DNA of 64,000 nt, taken from positions 16,431 through 80,430 of the forward strand of contig JAKVBD010000016.1 in assembly GCA_022446985.1 (NCBI GenBank), in the 5' to 3' direction. Below, piece after piece: positions 8,201-16,179 of the stretch; the first letter of the stretch is position 1, and the number at the start of each line of letters is the position of its first letter. The position numbers and the translations under genes are program-made. The notes under the pieces were generated by a model, which did not search any database, had not been told where the DNA came from, and saw nothing but the letters and a program-made list of their open reading frames with translations. Source of the stretch: Lentisphaerales bacterium (GTDB taxonomy: Bacteria > Verrucomicrobiota > Lentisphaeria > Lentisphaerales > Lentisphaeraceae).

Positions 8201-10222
8201 ATGAAAGACTTTGATTCTTTGGCCCGTCAACTCACTGACCTTTACTCTGACGAGGTAAGCTCAGAAGACATGGAGGAGTCAGCTCCATTATACACAGAGC
8301 TGCGTGATGAGAAACAAAGGTATACCGAGAAGAAGTCTTTGGCTCGTGGAGGAATGAAATCCATTAGCCGTGTCTATGATAACAGCACGGGTCGATATCT
8401 TGCTCTAGCTGAGTTACACGAAAATACACCCGAAGAATTACGCGAGCCGTTTATTCGAGAGGCAAGACTGACAGCTTTACTTGAACATCCAAATATCATC
8501 TCCATACACGACATAGGCATCAATGAAAATGATGAGCCTTTTTTTACGATGGATTTAAAAGTCGGAGATACACTTGGTAAGATTCTTGAAAAACTTCGTG
8601 AGAGTAATCCAGAGTATATTCAAAAATACAGTCTAGTTGAGCTTTTAAGGATCTTTGTGAAGGTTTGTGATGCTATATCATATGCACATTCTCGTGATGT
8701 CATACACCTGGATTTGAAACCAGATAATATACAGGTCGGTCAGTACGGTGAAGTTCTGGTCTGTGATTGGGGGCTTGGTAAAATTTTAGATGGCTCTGAG
8801 GACGATACTTTTGATAGTCTGCTTCTGAATAAAGATTTGTTGAATAATATGACGATGAATTGTCATATAAAAGGCACTCCAGGATATATGGCGCCAGAGC
8901 AAATTATCAAAGGCGGTTTGAAAACTAAGACAACAGATATCTTCTCTCTGGGGTGTATTCTTTATGAAGTACTCACTTTTCAGAATGCCTTTAAGGGAAA
9001 AGGGCCAGAAGATACTTTAAGAAATAATGAAGCAGTTAACTTCATAATGCCGACGGAGGCTTCGTCTAAGGATATTCCCAGGAGCTTAGAGGCTGTTGTT
9101 TTGCAATCGCTCAAAGAAGAGCCTGATGCCAGGTACCAATCTGTTGAGCTGTTGATCCAGGATATAAATAACTATCTCAAAGGTTTCTCAACACTTGCCG
9201 AAAATGCCGGTCTTTTCAAAGAAGTTTCATTATTCGTAAAGCGAAATATAAAGGCTTGTTTAGTCGCTCTGGTTTCCATGGTTATCATGATCAGTATGAC
9301 TATGGCATTTGTTATAAAAACTCAACATAGCTATGAAAAAGAAGTTCAAGCCAGAAAACTTGCTGAAAATTATCGAGAACGTGCAGTTTATGTCGCTGAG
9401 CAATATAAAGAGGAACGCAATGAAAGCGATAGGCTTCTTAAGCGTTTAACACAGCAGTACTCTCAAGAAGTTGAGATGATTACTAAGATTTATATTTTTA
9501 ATCAGCCGGTAAAGTCGATCAATATAGCAATCAGGAAATTAGAAAAGACTCTGGAAATAGAGCCGGATAATTTACTGGCTCAATCGAAATATGTTTATTG
9601 TCTCTTTTTAGTACAAGATTTCCAGGGTGTGTTAGACTTCTATAAACCTGAACATGGAGTTAATGAAGATCTCTTTGAACTCAGCAATAAGTATGTGAAT
9701 CATTTGAAGGATGATGGCTTGTTGCCAATAAATAAATTGGCACAATTGATTTTGCATTTCCCAAGAATTCGGCGGAGTCACTTAGGGGAGAAAATGCTGG
9801 CCTATGATGAAGAGAAAAGGAAAGGTGAAAACAATTACAGTAAAGTTGTACAGGCCATCTTAAAAGTATGGAATCCGGATTGGGGTATGAAAGGGTTTAC
9901 ATACAGTCCTAAAAAGGGCAATGTTACTATTAGCAGTCCTCAGATATCCATGTTGACCTATAAGTCCATTTCAAGTTCAAAGCACAGCGTTCTCAGGTTC
10001 CTGAAATTTAGAAGCTTGAGCTTACAGGGGGCGGGAATATATGACTTGTCTGATATTCAGGATTTAAGGCTTACTTTTCTTAACATCTGTGATACAAACG
10101 CAAATGATCTTAAACCATTACAAAATATTGAAACACTTAAGTACCTCTGGGTTAAGCATGATCAATTCTCACAGAAGGAACTTAATCTAGTCCCTAAACA
10201 AGTAAAAATAGTCTTCAAGTAA
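8201..10222 (+). CDS. Membrane Ser/Thr protein kinase with atypical lysine
   Basis: A 673-residue protein: kinase domain about residues 41-335, one membrane segment about 350-369 (ACLVALVSMVIMISMTMAFV), then a coiled-coil/TPR-like extracytoplasmic region and a leucine-rich-like end (LRFLKFRSLSLQGAGIYDL). Catalytic residues seen are HLDLKPDN, DWG (in place of DFG) and GTPGYMAPE. The usual VAIK lysine is absent (LALA, A70), but the glycine-rich loop has lysine K53 (ARGGMKS) where PVC kinases usually read GGMG. That is the arrangement of eukaryotic WNK kinases. It directly follows the sigma factor gene with no gap, suggesting joint function in envelope-to-transcription signalling. Activity is likely but untested. 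Confidence 0.92.
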   Translation: MKDFDSLARQLTDLYSDEVSSEDMEESAPLYTELRDEKQRYTEKKSLARGGMKSISRVYDNSTGRYLALAELHENTPEELREPFIREARLTALLEHPNIISIHDIGINENDEPFFTMDLKVGDTLGKILEKLRESNPEYIQKYSLVELLRIFVKVCDAISYAHSRDVIHLDLKPDNIQVGQYGEVLVCDWGLGKILDGSEDDTFDSLLLNKDLLNNMTMNCHIKGTPGYMAPEQIIKGGLKTKTTDIFSLGCILYEVLTFQNAFKGKGPEDTLRNNEAVNFIMPTEASSKDIPRSLEAVVLQSLKEEPDARYQSVELLIQDINNYLKGFSTLAENAGLFKEVSLFVKRNIKACLVALVSMVIMISMTMAFVIKTQHSYEKEVQARKLAENYRERAVYVAEQYKEERNESDRLLKRLTQQYSQEVEMITKIYIFNQPVKSINIAIRKLEKTLEIEPDNLLAQSKYVYCLFLVQDFQGVLDFYKPEHGVNEDLFELSNKYVNHLKDDGLLPINKLAQLILHFPRIRRSHLGEKMLAYDEEKRKGENNYSKVVQAILKVWNPDWGMKGFTYSPKKGNVTISSPQISMLTYKSISSSKHSVLRFLKFRSLSLQGAGIYDLSDIQDLRLTFLNICDTNANDLKPLQNIETLKYLWVKHDQFSQKELNLVPKQVKIVFK

Positions 10223-10288
10223 CATCTTCTGCATGTCACTGAACTCTCAATAACTTCGTATAAATGAGAAATATATCAGGAATGTACA

Positions 10289-11824
10289 ATGTTTAGAACT
10301 CTTCTTTTTTTATCTCTTTTAAGCTCAGTTTTTGCGGATTGGCGACAAGGTTCCGGGCCGAATTTTGATTACACAGTTTCGGGTAATTCTCCCAAGGCAT
10401 TCAGCGCTTCTATAAACAAAGGTATAAAATGGCGCGTCCCACTTCCAGAAACAGGGCAGAGCAGCCCCATTATAGTTGGCGATAAAGTTTTTTTGACCTG
10501 CTTTAAGCCTGTCACATAAGAAACAAAAGATGGGGTGGATACATTGGCCATGTGTTTCAATAAAGTTGATGGAAAACTACTCTGGCAAAAAGAAATGAAG
10601 GGCGATGCCGTTTCTCGTATTTCAGGTTGTTTTGGAGATAATTCTGGTCCGGCAGCCGTAAGTGATGGAAAGTCAGTTTGTTTCTTTAATGCTTCGGGTT
10701 TGATCAATAAATATGATCTAGACGGCAACCTTATTTGGTCTATCAATATCCAGAATTCACGTCGGACAGATCCTTTTGTACTGGATGGAGTTTTGGTCAT
10801 TATTGGTTCTGCTGAAGTGGAGAAAATAGAGGGGCGGCACATTAAGGGCATTGATTTTAAAACGGGTAAAGTCCTTTGGCAGTCAGAAAGTCATAGCTGG
10901 GATGGTTTGACTTTAGTTCCTTATAAAAAGCTGAATGGAGAATGGGTTGGTTTGATTGCCCGCGGTGGAGGGCATGTAAAAGCTGAGTATACCGATGGCT
11001 ATGAATTAATCAGTTTAAAGACTGGGAAATCATTCTGGAAAACCGAATTTAAAAACTTTAGAAGTACTCAGAATTTTACTCTAAAAGGTGATAAAGCCTA
11101 TATCTTTCTGCCGAATGGAATTCACCAGGTCATTAATCTTGAAAATGGTGAAATACTTCGTGAAGATAAACTGCTCGAGGGAGCAATGGTAGCCGATCAC
11201 GATGGATCAAAATATGTCTATAAATCATTCGATGGTAAGATTGATTTAAAGAGGAGAACAATCACTCAGATGTCGAACTTGATTGTCGGCGAGTATCATT
11301 TCTTTAGGACATATAACGACAATTATTTAGGAAGAGTACACTTAAAGACTGGTAAGGCTGAATACCTTGAATTACCCACTCAAATAGAACGCTCATCAGG
11401 TAGCGTTAGGTATTGTTGGGGTCCAACAGAAGAAGGCAAAAAGTTTATACCTAAGAACAAAAAGAATAAACCTCAGTTGGCTAACCTTTGGCTAATCAAA
11501 GCCAATGATATGATCAGTAATAGCGGCCACAAAGTAGTTGGAGATGCTCGTTCACACTACAGTGGTTGGGGGCATGTTTCTGCAGCGCTTCCTACAGCGG
11601 TGGGTGATAAGCTTTATGTACCGACAATGAGTGGAGTTATTTATGTTATTAAATGGGATGCCAAAAAGCTTGATGGCGAATCTTTAATTTCGATTTCGGA
11701 CCTTGGGCTATTAGGAGATAGCTGGACACGCTCTTCTGTTACGTATTCAGAAGGTTTACTCTTTGGCAGAACAATCAAAGAGTTGATCTGTATTTCTGGG
11801 TGTACGCCGCAAGAGCTAAAATAG
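10289..11824 (+). pseudogene. PQQ-like beta-propeller protein interrupted by TAA
   Basis: One continuous frame encodes a signal peptide (MFRTLLFLSLLSSVFA) and a PQQ/BamB-like beta-propeller of about 511 residues, with repeated blade motifs such as GKLLWQKE, GKVLWQSE and GKSFWKTE. It is broken by an in-frame TAA at 10517-10519 within KPVT-stop-ETKDGVDTLA. Sequence on both sides is well preserved and no frameshift is needed, so a single substitution (for example GAA to TAA) explains it. Either the gene is a young pseudogene or the base call is wrong. TAA makes selenocysteine recoding implausible. AGGA precedes the ATG with good spacing. The intact protein would probably act in the periplasm or outer surface; the ligand is unknown. 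Confidence 0.8.
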
Positions 11825-11923
11825 CCAGTAGTTCTTTTGAATTTCACGTAACTCTTTGCCGGCAAACAGCATCTTGAAATTTGAAGGGCATGCTGTAATG
11901 TTTTAGTCTTAATAGGAGCCTAT

Positions 11924-12283
11924 ATGAAAAAACTTATACTTATGGCGTTTTTCATGACTTCACTTTTTTACCTCCAAGCCGAGATGAAAAAAGAAAAGTC
12001 TGATTTACCAACACTTACATACTATTACTTTGACGGTTGAGTACTGTGCAATAAAATTACGGTCATCGTGAATGACTTAAAAAAAGACAATGGAAATAAA
12101 GTAAATTTCCGAACAATTGTAGTTGGTGCTAAAGGTAGTAAGGACGCCATTAAAGAAGCAAAGCTTGATAGCCATGGAATCATTTGTAGAGATGTAAATG
12201 GCAAGATTGTGACAACTGTAAATGGTCATAACTACAAAAAAGAAAAAGTGGTCGCTGCCATGAATAAGTTACTACATAAGTAA
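11924..12283 (+). CDS. Exported thioredoxin-like selenoprotein (candidate)
   Basis: ATG 11924, with AGGAG at 11916-11920, opens a frame of 119 residues if the TGA at 12038-12040 is read as selenocysteine. Residues 1-19 form a signal peptide (LILMAFFMTSLFYLQA). The mature part reads LPTLTYYYFDG-U39-V-L-C42-NKITVIVN: a beta strand, then a U-x-x-C site at the position of the thioredoxin CxxC, then a helix. A second half (KVNFRTIVVGAKG, LDSHGIICRDVNGKIV) keeps a thioredoxin-like beta-alpha pattern. A hairpin fitting the bacterial SECIS pattern follows the TGA, and a terminator closes the gene. Likely a periplasmic thiol/redox protein. The alternative is a nonsense mutation of a Cys or Trp codon. 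Sec machinery genes are not in this window. Confidence 0.7.
12041..12077 (+). promoter_or_regulatory. SECIS-like hairpin after the TGA
   Basis: Within the coding frame, GGTCAT (12061-12066) pairs with ATGACT (12072-12077), 6 bp with one G-U, around loop CGTGA. The apical loop starts 26 bases after the TGA and has G at its second position. Both features match the bacterial SECIS pattern as I recall it (loop roughly 16-37 bases downstream, a G in the first two loop bases). The stem is short, so this is supportive rather than decisive. Confidence 0.5.
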
Positions 12284-12304
12284 CCGTATAATAAGAAGTT
12301 CGAC

Positions 12305-12330
12305 GCCGGGATGAATCTCGGCATTTTTTT
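12305..12330 (+). terminator. Rho-independent terminator
   Basis: Stem GCCGGGA (12305-12311) / TCTCGGC (12316-12322, one G-U) with loop TGAA, followed by a run of seven T. It closes the selenoprotein candidate transcript 20 bases after its stop codon. Confidence 0.9.
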
Positions 12331-12391
12331 GTCCAGAATCTACTACTGCTGGTCTGTAAGTTTGAAGATGATCTTTGCTATATATTTAACT

Positions 12392-12760
12392 TCAGTGTTG
12401 CTGCCTAATCACTAAGTGATTGCCATCCGGATCATCAAAGTAAGCAAGGATAACTCCACAGCCAACTTCAGTAGCTTCTGAGATATCAACTCCCTTGCTA
12501 AGAAGTTGCATACGAGCACTGTCTATGTCTTTTACGACGATAGTAAAGGCATCTTCTCCACTGCCACTTTTTTCAGGGTTTTCATGTAAGCCAATGCTAA
12601 CATTTGGCATATCGGTAAAGATGAATTGACGCCAATCCGGTGAATTGAATTGGGGTTCGGGCATGAGGTCGAGTTTATTTTGGTACCAGTCGGAACTGGC
12701 TTTGAGATCTGAAACATCCATTTTAACCACTATGGAATATTCACCTACGAGATGTTGCAT
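12392..12760 (-). CDS. VOC/glyoxalase-fold family protein
   Basis: A 122-residue single-chain vicinal-oxygen-chelate fold protein. It shows the two beta-alpha-beta-beta-beta halves: IVVKMDVSDLKASSDWYQNKLDLM in the first and FTIVVKDIDSARMQLLSKGVDI, then ILAYFDDPDGNHLVIRQ, in the second. DPDGNHL is the typical closing motif. VOC members include glyoxalases, dioxygenases and antibiotic-binding proteins, and the substrate cannot be inferred. It converges with the selenoprotein candidate and stands alone. Confidence 0.85.
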   Translation of the reverse strand: MQHLVGEYSIVVKMDVSDLKASSDWYQNKLDLMPEPQFNSPDWRQFIFTDMPNVSIGLHENPEKSGSGEDAFTIVVKDIDSARMQLLSKGVDISEATEVGCGVILAYFDDPDGNHLVIRQQH

Positions 12761-12929
12761 GGCTTTTTCCCTTTTTGTGTTGTCGTATACTTTTAATATA
12801 TGTGTTACAAAGGGTTAAGGGAAATATTTTAGTTTTTTAGTGTAGCTGTAGAAGCATGTAGTTTGTTGCAAAACTTGAACTGGTTTTAGATTGAGCTAGT
12901 ATCTAGTAAAAATAGCATGGAATAGTGAT

Positions 12930-13601
12930 TTGAGAACGTTGTTTATCAGTGGAACGGATACCGGAGTCGGGAAAACTTTGACTTCAGGTCTTATGTGTAG
13001 ACACCTTTTGAATGAGGGCTTTAAGGTAGCTTATTTTAAGCCGGTTCAGACAGGTGCACAAGAACTCGACGGCAAGTTGATTTCTGTTGATACAGAGTAT
13101 GTAAAGTCTATCTGTTCAGATGAACTCAGAGTAATTGAACCTGTAATTTTTAAACTACCGGCATCACCTCACCTGGCGGCAGCTGAAGAAGGGGTTGAAA
13201 TAGATATTGATGCCTTGTTACAGAAAGCAAAAGATGTTGATGACGTTGATTACTTAATTGTAGAAGGTGCAGGTGGAATAGCCGTTCCATTTAATAATTC
13301 TATGGATATGGCTGGCTTTTGTCAAAAGCTGGGAGCTGAGCTGATTTTGGTTTGCCGTGCGAATCTTGGAACGTTGAATCATACTTTTTTAGCTTTGAGT
13401 TATGCTGAGAGCTTTCAGCTGGAGGCATCGATTATCATTTCAGGATGTGCAGAAAATCCAGATGTAATCGAAGCAGATAATCTAAAGATGATCGAAGCGA
13501 AAAGTGGAGGAAGAATTATCGGCACTATTCCTCTTTTGAGTGGATTAGACACAGAAGATTTCTCAGGCAAAAATACTCCAGAGATCAATTTCAATGTTTA
13601 G
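12930..13601 (+). CDS. bioD: ATP-dependent dethiobiotin synthetase
   Basis: BioD closes the ureido ring of dethiobiotin using ATP and CO2, the penultimate step of biotin synthesis. The 223-residue protein begins at TTG 12930 with RTLFISGTDTGVGKT; the P-loop is at residues 8-16 and no ATG lies where the family starts. Also visible are YFKPVQTGAQ, LPASPHLAAAEEG and the LIVEGAGGIAVPF glycine loop. No other bio genes are in the window, so it is an unlinked biotin gene. A possible promoter (TTGAAC, 16 bases, TAGTAT) lies at about 12876-12903. Confidence 0.95.
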   Translation: MRTLFISGTDTGVGKTLTSGLMCRHLLNEGFKVAYFKPVQTGAQELDGKLISVDTEYVKSICSDELRVIEPVIFKLPASPHLAAAEEGVEIDIDALLQKAKDVDDVDYLIVEGAGGIAVPFNNSMDMAGFCQKLGAELILVCRANLGTLNHTFLALSYAESFQLEASIIISGCAENPDVIEADNLKMIEAKSGGRIIGTIPLLSGLDTEDFSGKNTPEINFNV

Positions 13602-13623
13602 GTGAATTTAAAGCCTACAGTTT

Positions 13624-14130
13624 TTAAATTAATGAAGCCAGCAGCTTAAGAACTCTAGACTTTTCTGAACGGCCTAGCTTTGAAAAGATACGCTCGGCCA
13701 TTTCAAGAAATTCTTGAAGTTCTGTGAGCTGATCTTTAAACGCCTTGGCTTCTTTACTTTTGAGCGGAGATACTTCTTCCAGGCACTCTGCTAAGGCATC
13801 AATTGCCGGTTCTATTTCCCGGCGCTTTCTTTCTCGTGCAACAGTACAAAGAAGTTTCCATGGATCTTGGTCTGAAACATAGCAGTCTTTTCGTATACCA
13901 GGGACGATTTCCTGGCGGGCTATGCCCCAACTAACGAGTTCTTTTAAATTTGAGTGAGCATTTCCCCGGCTGATTTTTAGTCTTTCCATAACTTCATCTG
14001 TAGTAATGGGCTCTGCAGAGACCATGAGCAAAGCATGGATTTGAGTCATGGTGCGGTTAACGCCCCAAGCCGAGCCCAGTGTTCCCCAGTGGTTGATGAA
14101 TTTATTTTGGATTTCTTCTAAATTGCACAT
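13624..14130 (-). CDS. GbsR/MarR-family transcriptional regulator
   Basis: A 168-residue winged-helix DNA-binding protein. The N-terminal pattern FINHWGTLGSAWGVNRTMTQIHALL, followed by ITTDEVMERLKISRGNAHSNLKELVSWGI, is that of the GbsR family. GbsR in Bacillus controls glycine-betaine synthesis in response to choline. The C-terminal half is helical and could dimerise or bind ligand. No osmoprotectant genes are adjacent, so its regulon is unknown. It converges with bioD; the degenerate repeat and the four-helix-bundle gene lie upstream. Confidence 0.85.
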   Translation of the reverse strand: MCNLEEIQNKFINHWGTLGSAWGVNRTMTQIHALLMVSAEPITTDEVMERLKISRGNAHSNLKELVSWGIARQEIVPGIRKDCYVSDQDPWKLLCTVARERKRREIEPAIDALAECLEEVSPLKSKEAKAFKDQLTELQEFLEMAERIFSKLGRSEKSRVLKLLASLI

Positions 14131-14131
14131 A

Positions 14132-14177
14132 TTTAGTAATCAGTATCTAGTATTCAGTGATCAGTATTTAGTATTTG
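14132..14177 (+). repeat. Degenerate AGTATTCAGTGATCAGT-type repeat, left of four-helix gene
   Basis: Short units related to AGTAATCAGT / AGTATTCAGT / TGATCAGT repeat in tandem. The repeat supplies the last few codons of the four-helix-bundle gene. Similar units occur at 55885-55940, and an opposite-strand version at 14608-14631. Confidence 0.75.
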
Positions 14178-14577
14178 AGTTTGATGTTAAAAAATATTCC
14201 ATTTCTTCTTCTCGTATTTCGTTCTTATTGCCAAAAGAATCAGCTTTACTAATCATAGAGTACAGCATTTTTACAAATTCTTCTAATAAATGATTTAAAT
14301 GGCTGTAAGTGTCCATATTGATATAGTTGCATTTAAGCGAAATATCGAGCCAATGCTGGGTTTCTAATTGGTCTGAATCAGCATCAGTTAGTTTTGAAGT
14401 GAAGTGCTTGGGGTACTTACTTTTACCCCATGCTGATCTAGAGCTTCTACGAATTTGGTCAGTTAAAGAAAACTTTTCTTCATTAGGAAAGCTTATGTTT
14501 AATTCATATATCTTTTGAGAAACTTCAAAAGGCTTTTGGTAAACAACTAACTCTCTAAAACTATTAGCGTAAGCCAT
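14161..14577 (-). CDS. Four-helix-bundle (S23-like) protein
   Basis: A 138-residue member of the four-helix-bundle family first known from rRNA intervening sequences. FRELVVYQKPFEVSQKIYE opens helix 1; LTDQIRRSSRSAWGKSKYP and HFTSKLTDADSDQLETQHWL match the family core. Compared with the usual RRSSRS-(V/I)C.NIAEAW layout, about seven residues appear to be missing between RSSRS and AWGKSKYP, an in-frame 21-base deletion in helix 2. The gene is flanked on both sides by AGTGGTCAGT-type repeats, suggesting it is carried as a cassette. Its C-terminus (SNSNTKY) is encoded by the repeat. The cellular role of the family is unclear. Confidence 0.8.
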   Translation of the reverse strand: MAYANSFRELVVYQKPFEVSQKIYELNISFPNEEKFSLTDQIRRSSRSAWGKSKYPKHFTSKLTDADSDQLETQHWLDISLKCNYINMDTYSHLNHLLEEFVKMLYSMISKADSFGNKNEIREEEMEYFLTSNSNTKY

Positions 14578-14607
14578 TCCACAATCCTAATAACTAGTTA
14601 CCCTTTA

Positions 14608-14631
14608 ACTGACCACTGACCACTGACCACT
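14608..14631 (+). repeat. Three ACTGACC units plus ACT, right of four-helix gene
   Basis: ACTGACC is repeated three times and ends in ACT. Read on the minus strand it is AGTGGTCAGTGGTCAGT, the same style as the repeat left of the four-helix gene, so the two flanks are roughly inverted. Confidence 0.8.
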
Positions 14632-14634
14632 TAA

Positions 14635-16050
14635 CTAAACTCTTTTAACTTTCGGACCTTCTGGGCTGTCTTCAACGACGTAACCTTTGGCGGTAATTTC
14701 GTCGCGAATTTCGTCGGCACGCCCCCAGTCTTTATCTTTTCTCGCCTGAATTCTTTCATGGGCCAGATCGATGATTTCTTTAGGAATGTCATCTTTCTTT
14801 TCAAATGTCATGACGTCGAGAATAGTATTGAAGTATTTCATAGTATCAATGACTTCTTCTTTGCTGACATCGGCATTATCATCTAGAGCTTTGTTGACAG
14901 CACGGATGAATTCAAACATGGCAGCTAGACCTTCTGCAATGTTCAGGTCATCATTTAAACCATGTAGGAATTTGTCTTTACTGCTTTGGCAAAGAGCTGA
15001 AATTTCTTCACTTGAAGAATCTCCGGCTTTGTCATTAACACGCTCGATAAAGTTATTTATACGCGAAATAGCAGTTTTGGCTTCCTGAAGACTTTTTGAC
15101 TCAAGGGTAGAAGAGTCAATTTCGAAGTTAAGACCAACACGATAGTGCGTAGCGATAAGTACCCAACGAATTTCTTCGCCGCAATAACCATGTTCGGTTA
15201 ATTCATTAATTGTGTGGAAGTTGCCCAAAGACTTGGACATCTTCTTGCCATTTACCTGAAGGTGGGCGCAGTGCATCCAGTAATTGACATATTTACAGCC
15301 ATTTGAAGCTTCACTTTGAGCAATTTCGTCTTCATGGTGAGGGAACATATTGTCGATGCCACCAGTGTGAATGTCAAAGTGATCACCAAGTGTCGCCTTG
15401 GACATCGCAGAACATTCGATATGCCAACCTGGACGTCCAGGTCCCCAAGGGCTGTCCCATTTAACATCACCATCCGCTTGCGAGTATGATTTCCAAAGAG
15501 CAAAGTCAGAAACTGATTCTTTTTCATATTCATCAGCCTTGATTCTGACACCGGCACGTTGGTTGTCACGGTCAATTTTTGCAAGTTTGCCGTAGTCTTC
15601 AAATTTATTGATGCTGTAGTATACAGAGTTATCTTCGGCCTGGTAGGCAATGCCTTTATCAACCAGAATCTGAATCATGTTGATCATTTCCTGAATATAG
15701 TCAGTTGCAGCAGGATAGTGCTCTGCGCGTTCGATATTCAAAGTGTCGATGTCATCGAAGAAAGCTTTTTTATAGATAGCAGTAAAATCGTTCAAAGACA
15801 TGCTTGCAGACTGAGAGTCACGAATCGTTTTATCGTCGACATCTGTCAGATTCATAGTATGTGTTAGGTTATAGCCATTCAGTTTAATGACCCGGCGCAA
15901 TAGATCTTCAAATATATAGGCGCGGAAGTTACCGATATGGGCATAGTTATAAACTGTTGGTCCACATGTATACATGCGGATATTTTTGTCGTCAATTGGC
16001 CTGAACTCTTCAAGTTGACGACTCATCGTATTTAAGAATGAAAGTTTCAT
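14635..16050 (-). CDS. cysS: Cysteinyl-tRNA synthetase
   Basis: A class I aminoacyl-tRNA synthetase of 471 residues that charges tRNA-Cys. MYTCGPTVYNYAHIGNFRAY carries the zinc cysteine and the HIGH-type signature (HIGN). GWHIECSAM and HTGGIDNMFPHHEDEIAQSE supply further zinc ligands and active-site residues, and KMSKSLGNF is the KMSKS loop. The C-terminal DALR-like and anticodon-binding helices end with DEITAKGYVVEDSPEGPKVKR. Full length for the family, with no oddities. Confidence 0.97.
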   Translation of the reverse strand: MKLSFLNTMSRQLEEFRPIDDKNIRMYTCGPTVYNYAHIGNFRAYIFEDLLRRVIKLNGYNLTHTMNLTDVDDKTIRDSQSASMSLNDFTAIYKKAFFDDIDTLNIERAEHYPAATDYIQEMINMIQILVDKGIAYQAEDNSVYYSINKFEDYGKLAKIDRDNQRAGVRIKADEYEKESVSDFALWKSYSQADGDVKWDSPWGPGRPGWHIECSAMSKATLGDHFDIHTGGIDNMFPHHEDEIAQSEASNGCKYVNYWMHCAHLQVNGKKMSKSLGNFHTINELTEHGYCGEEIRWVLIATHYRVGLNFEIDSSTLESKSLQEAKTAISRINNFIERVNDKAGDSSSEEISALCQSSKDKFLHGLNDDLNIAEGLAAMFEFIRAVNKALDDNADVSKEEVIDTMKYFNTILDVMTFEKKDDIPKEIIDLAHERIQARKDKDWGRADEIRDEITAKGYVVEDSPEGPKVKRV

Positions 16051-16179
16051 CTGTATTCCAAGAAAATTTTTTATGCAGTTATATTCAACTGTTTAACAAA
16101 TTTGACAAACGCAACTGACAAATATCTTCTCTAAAATCCAGTCAGTGAGGGGGATTCCTATGAAGGAAGAGACTGAATC

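Noticed and set aside
16051..16179. Terminator at the end of the T6SS array
   Set aside because: Only weak, imperfect CAGTC/GACTG pairing without a T tract was found.
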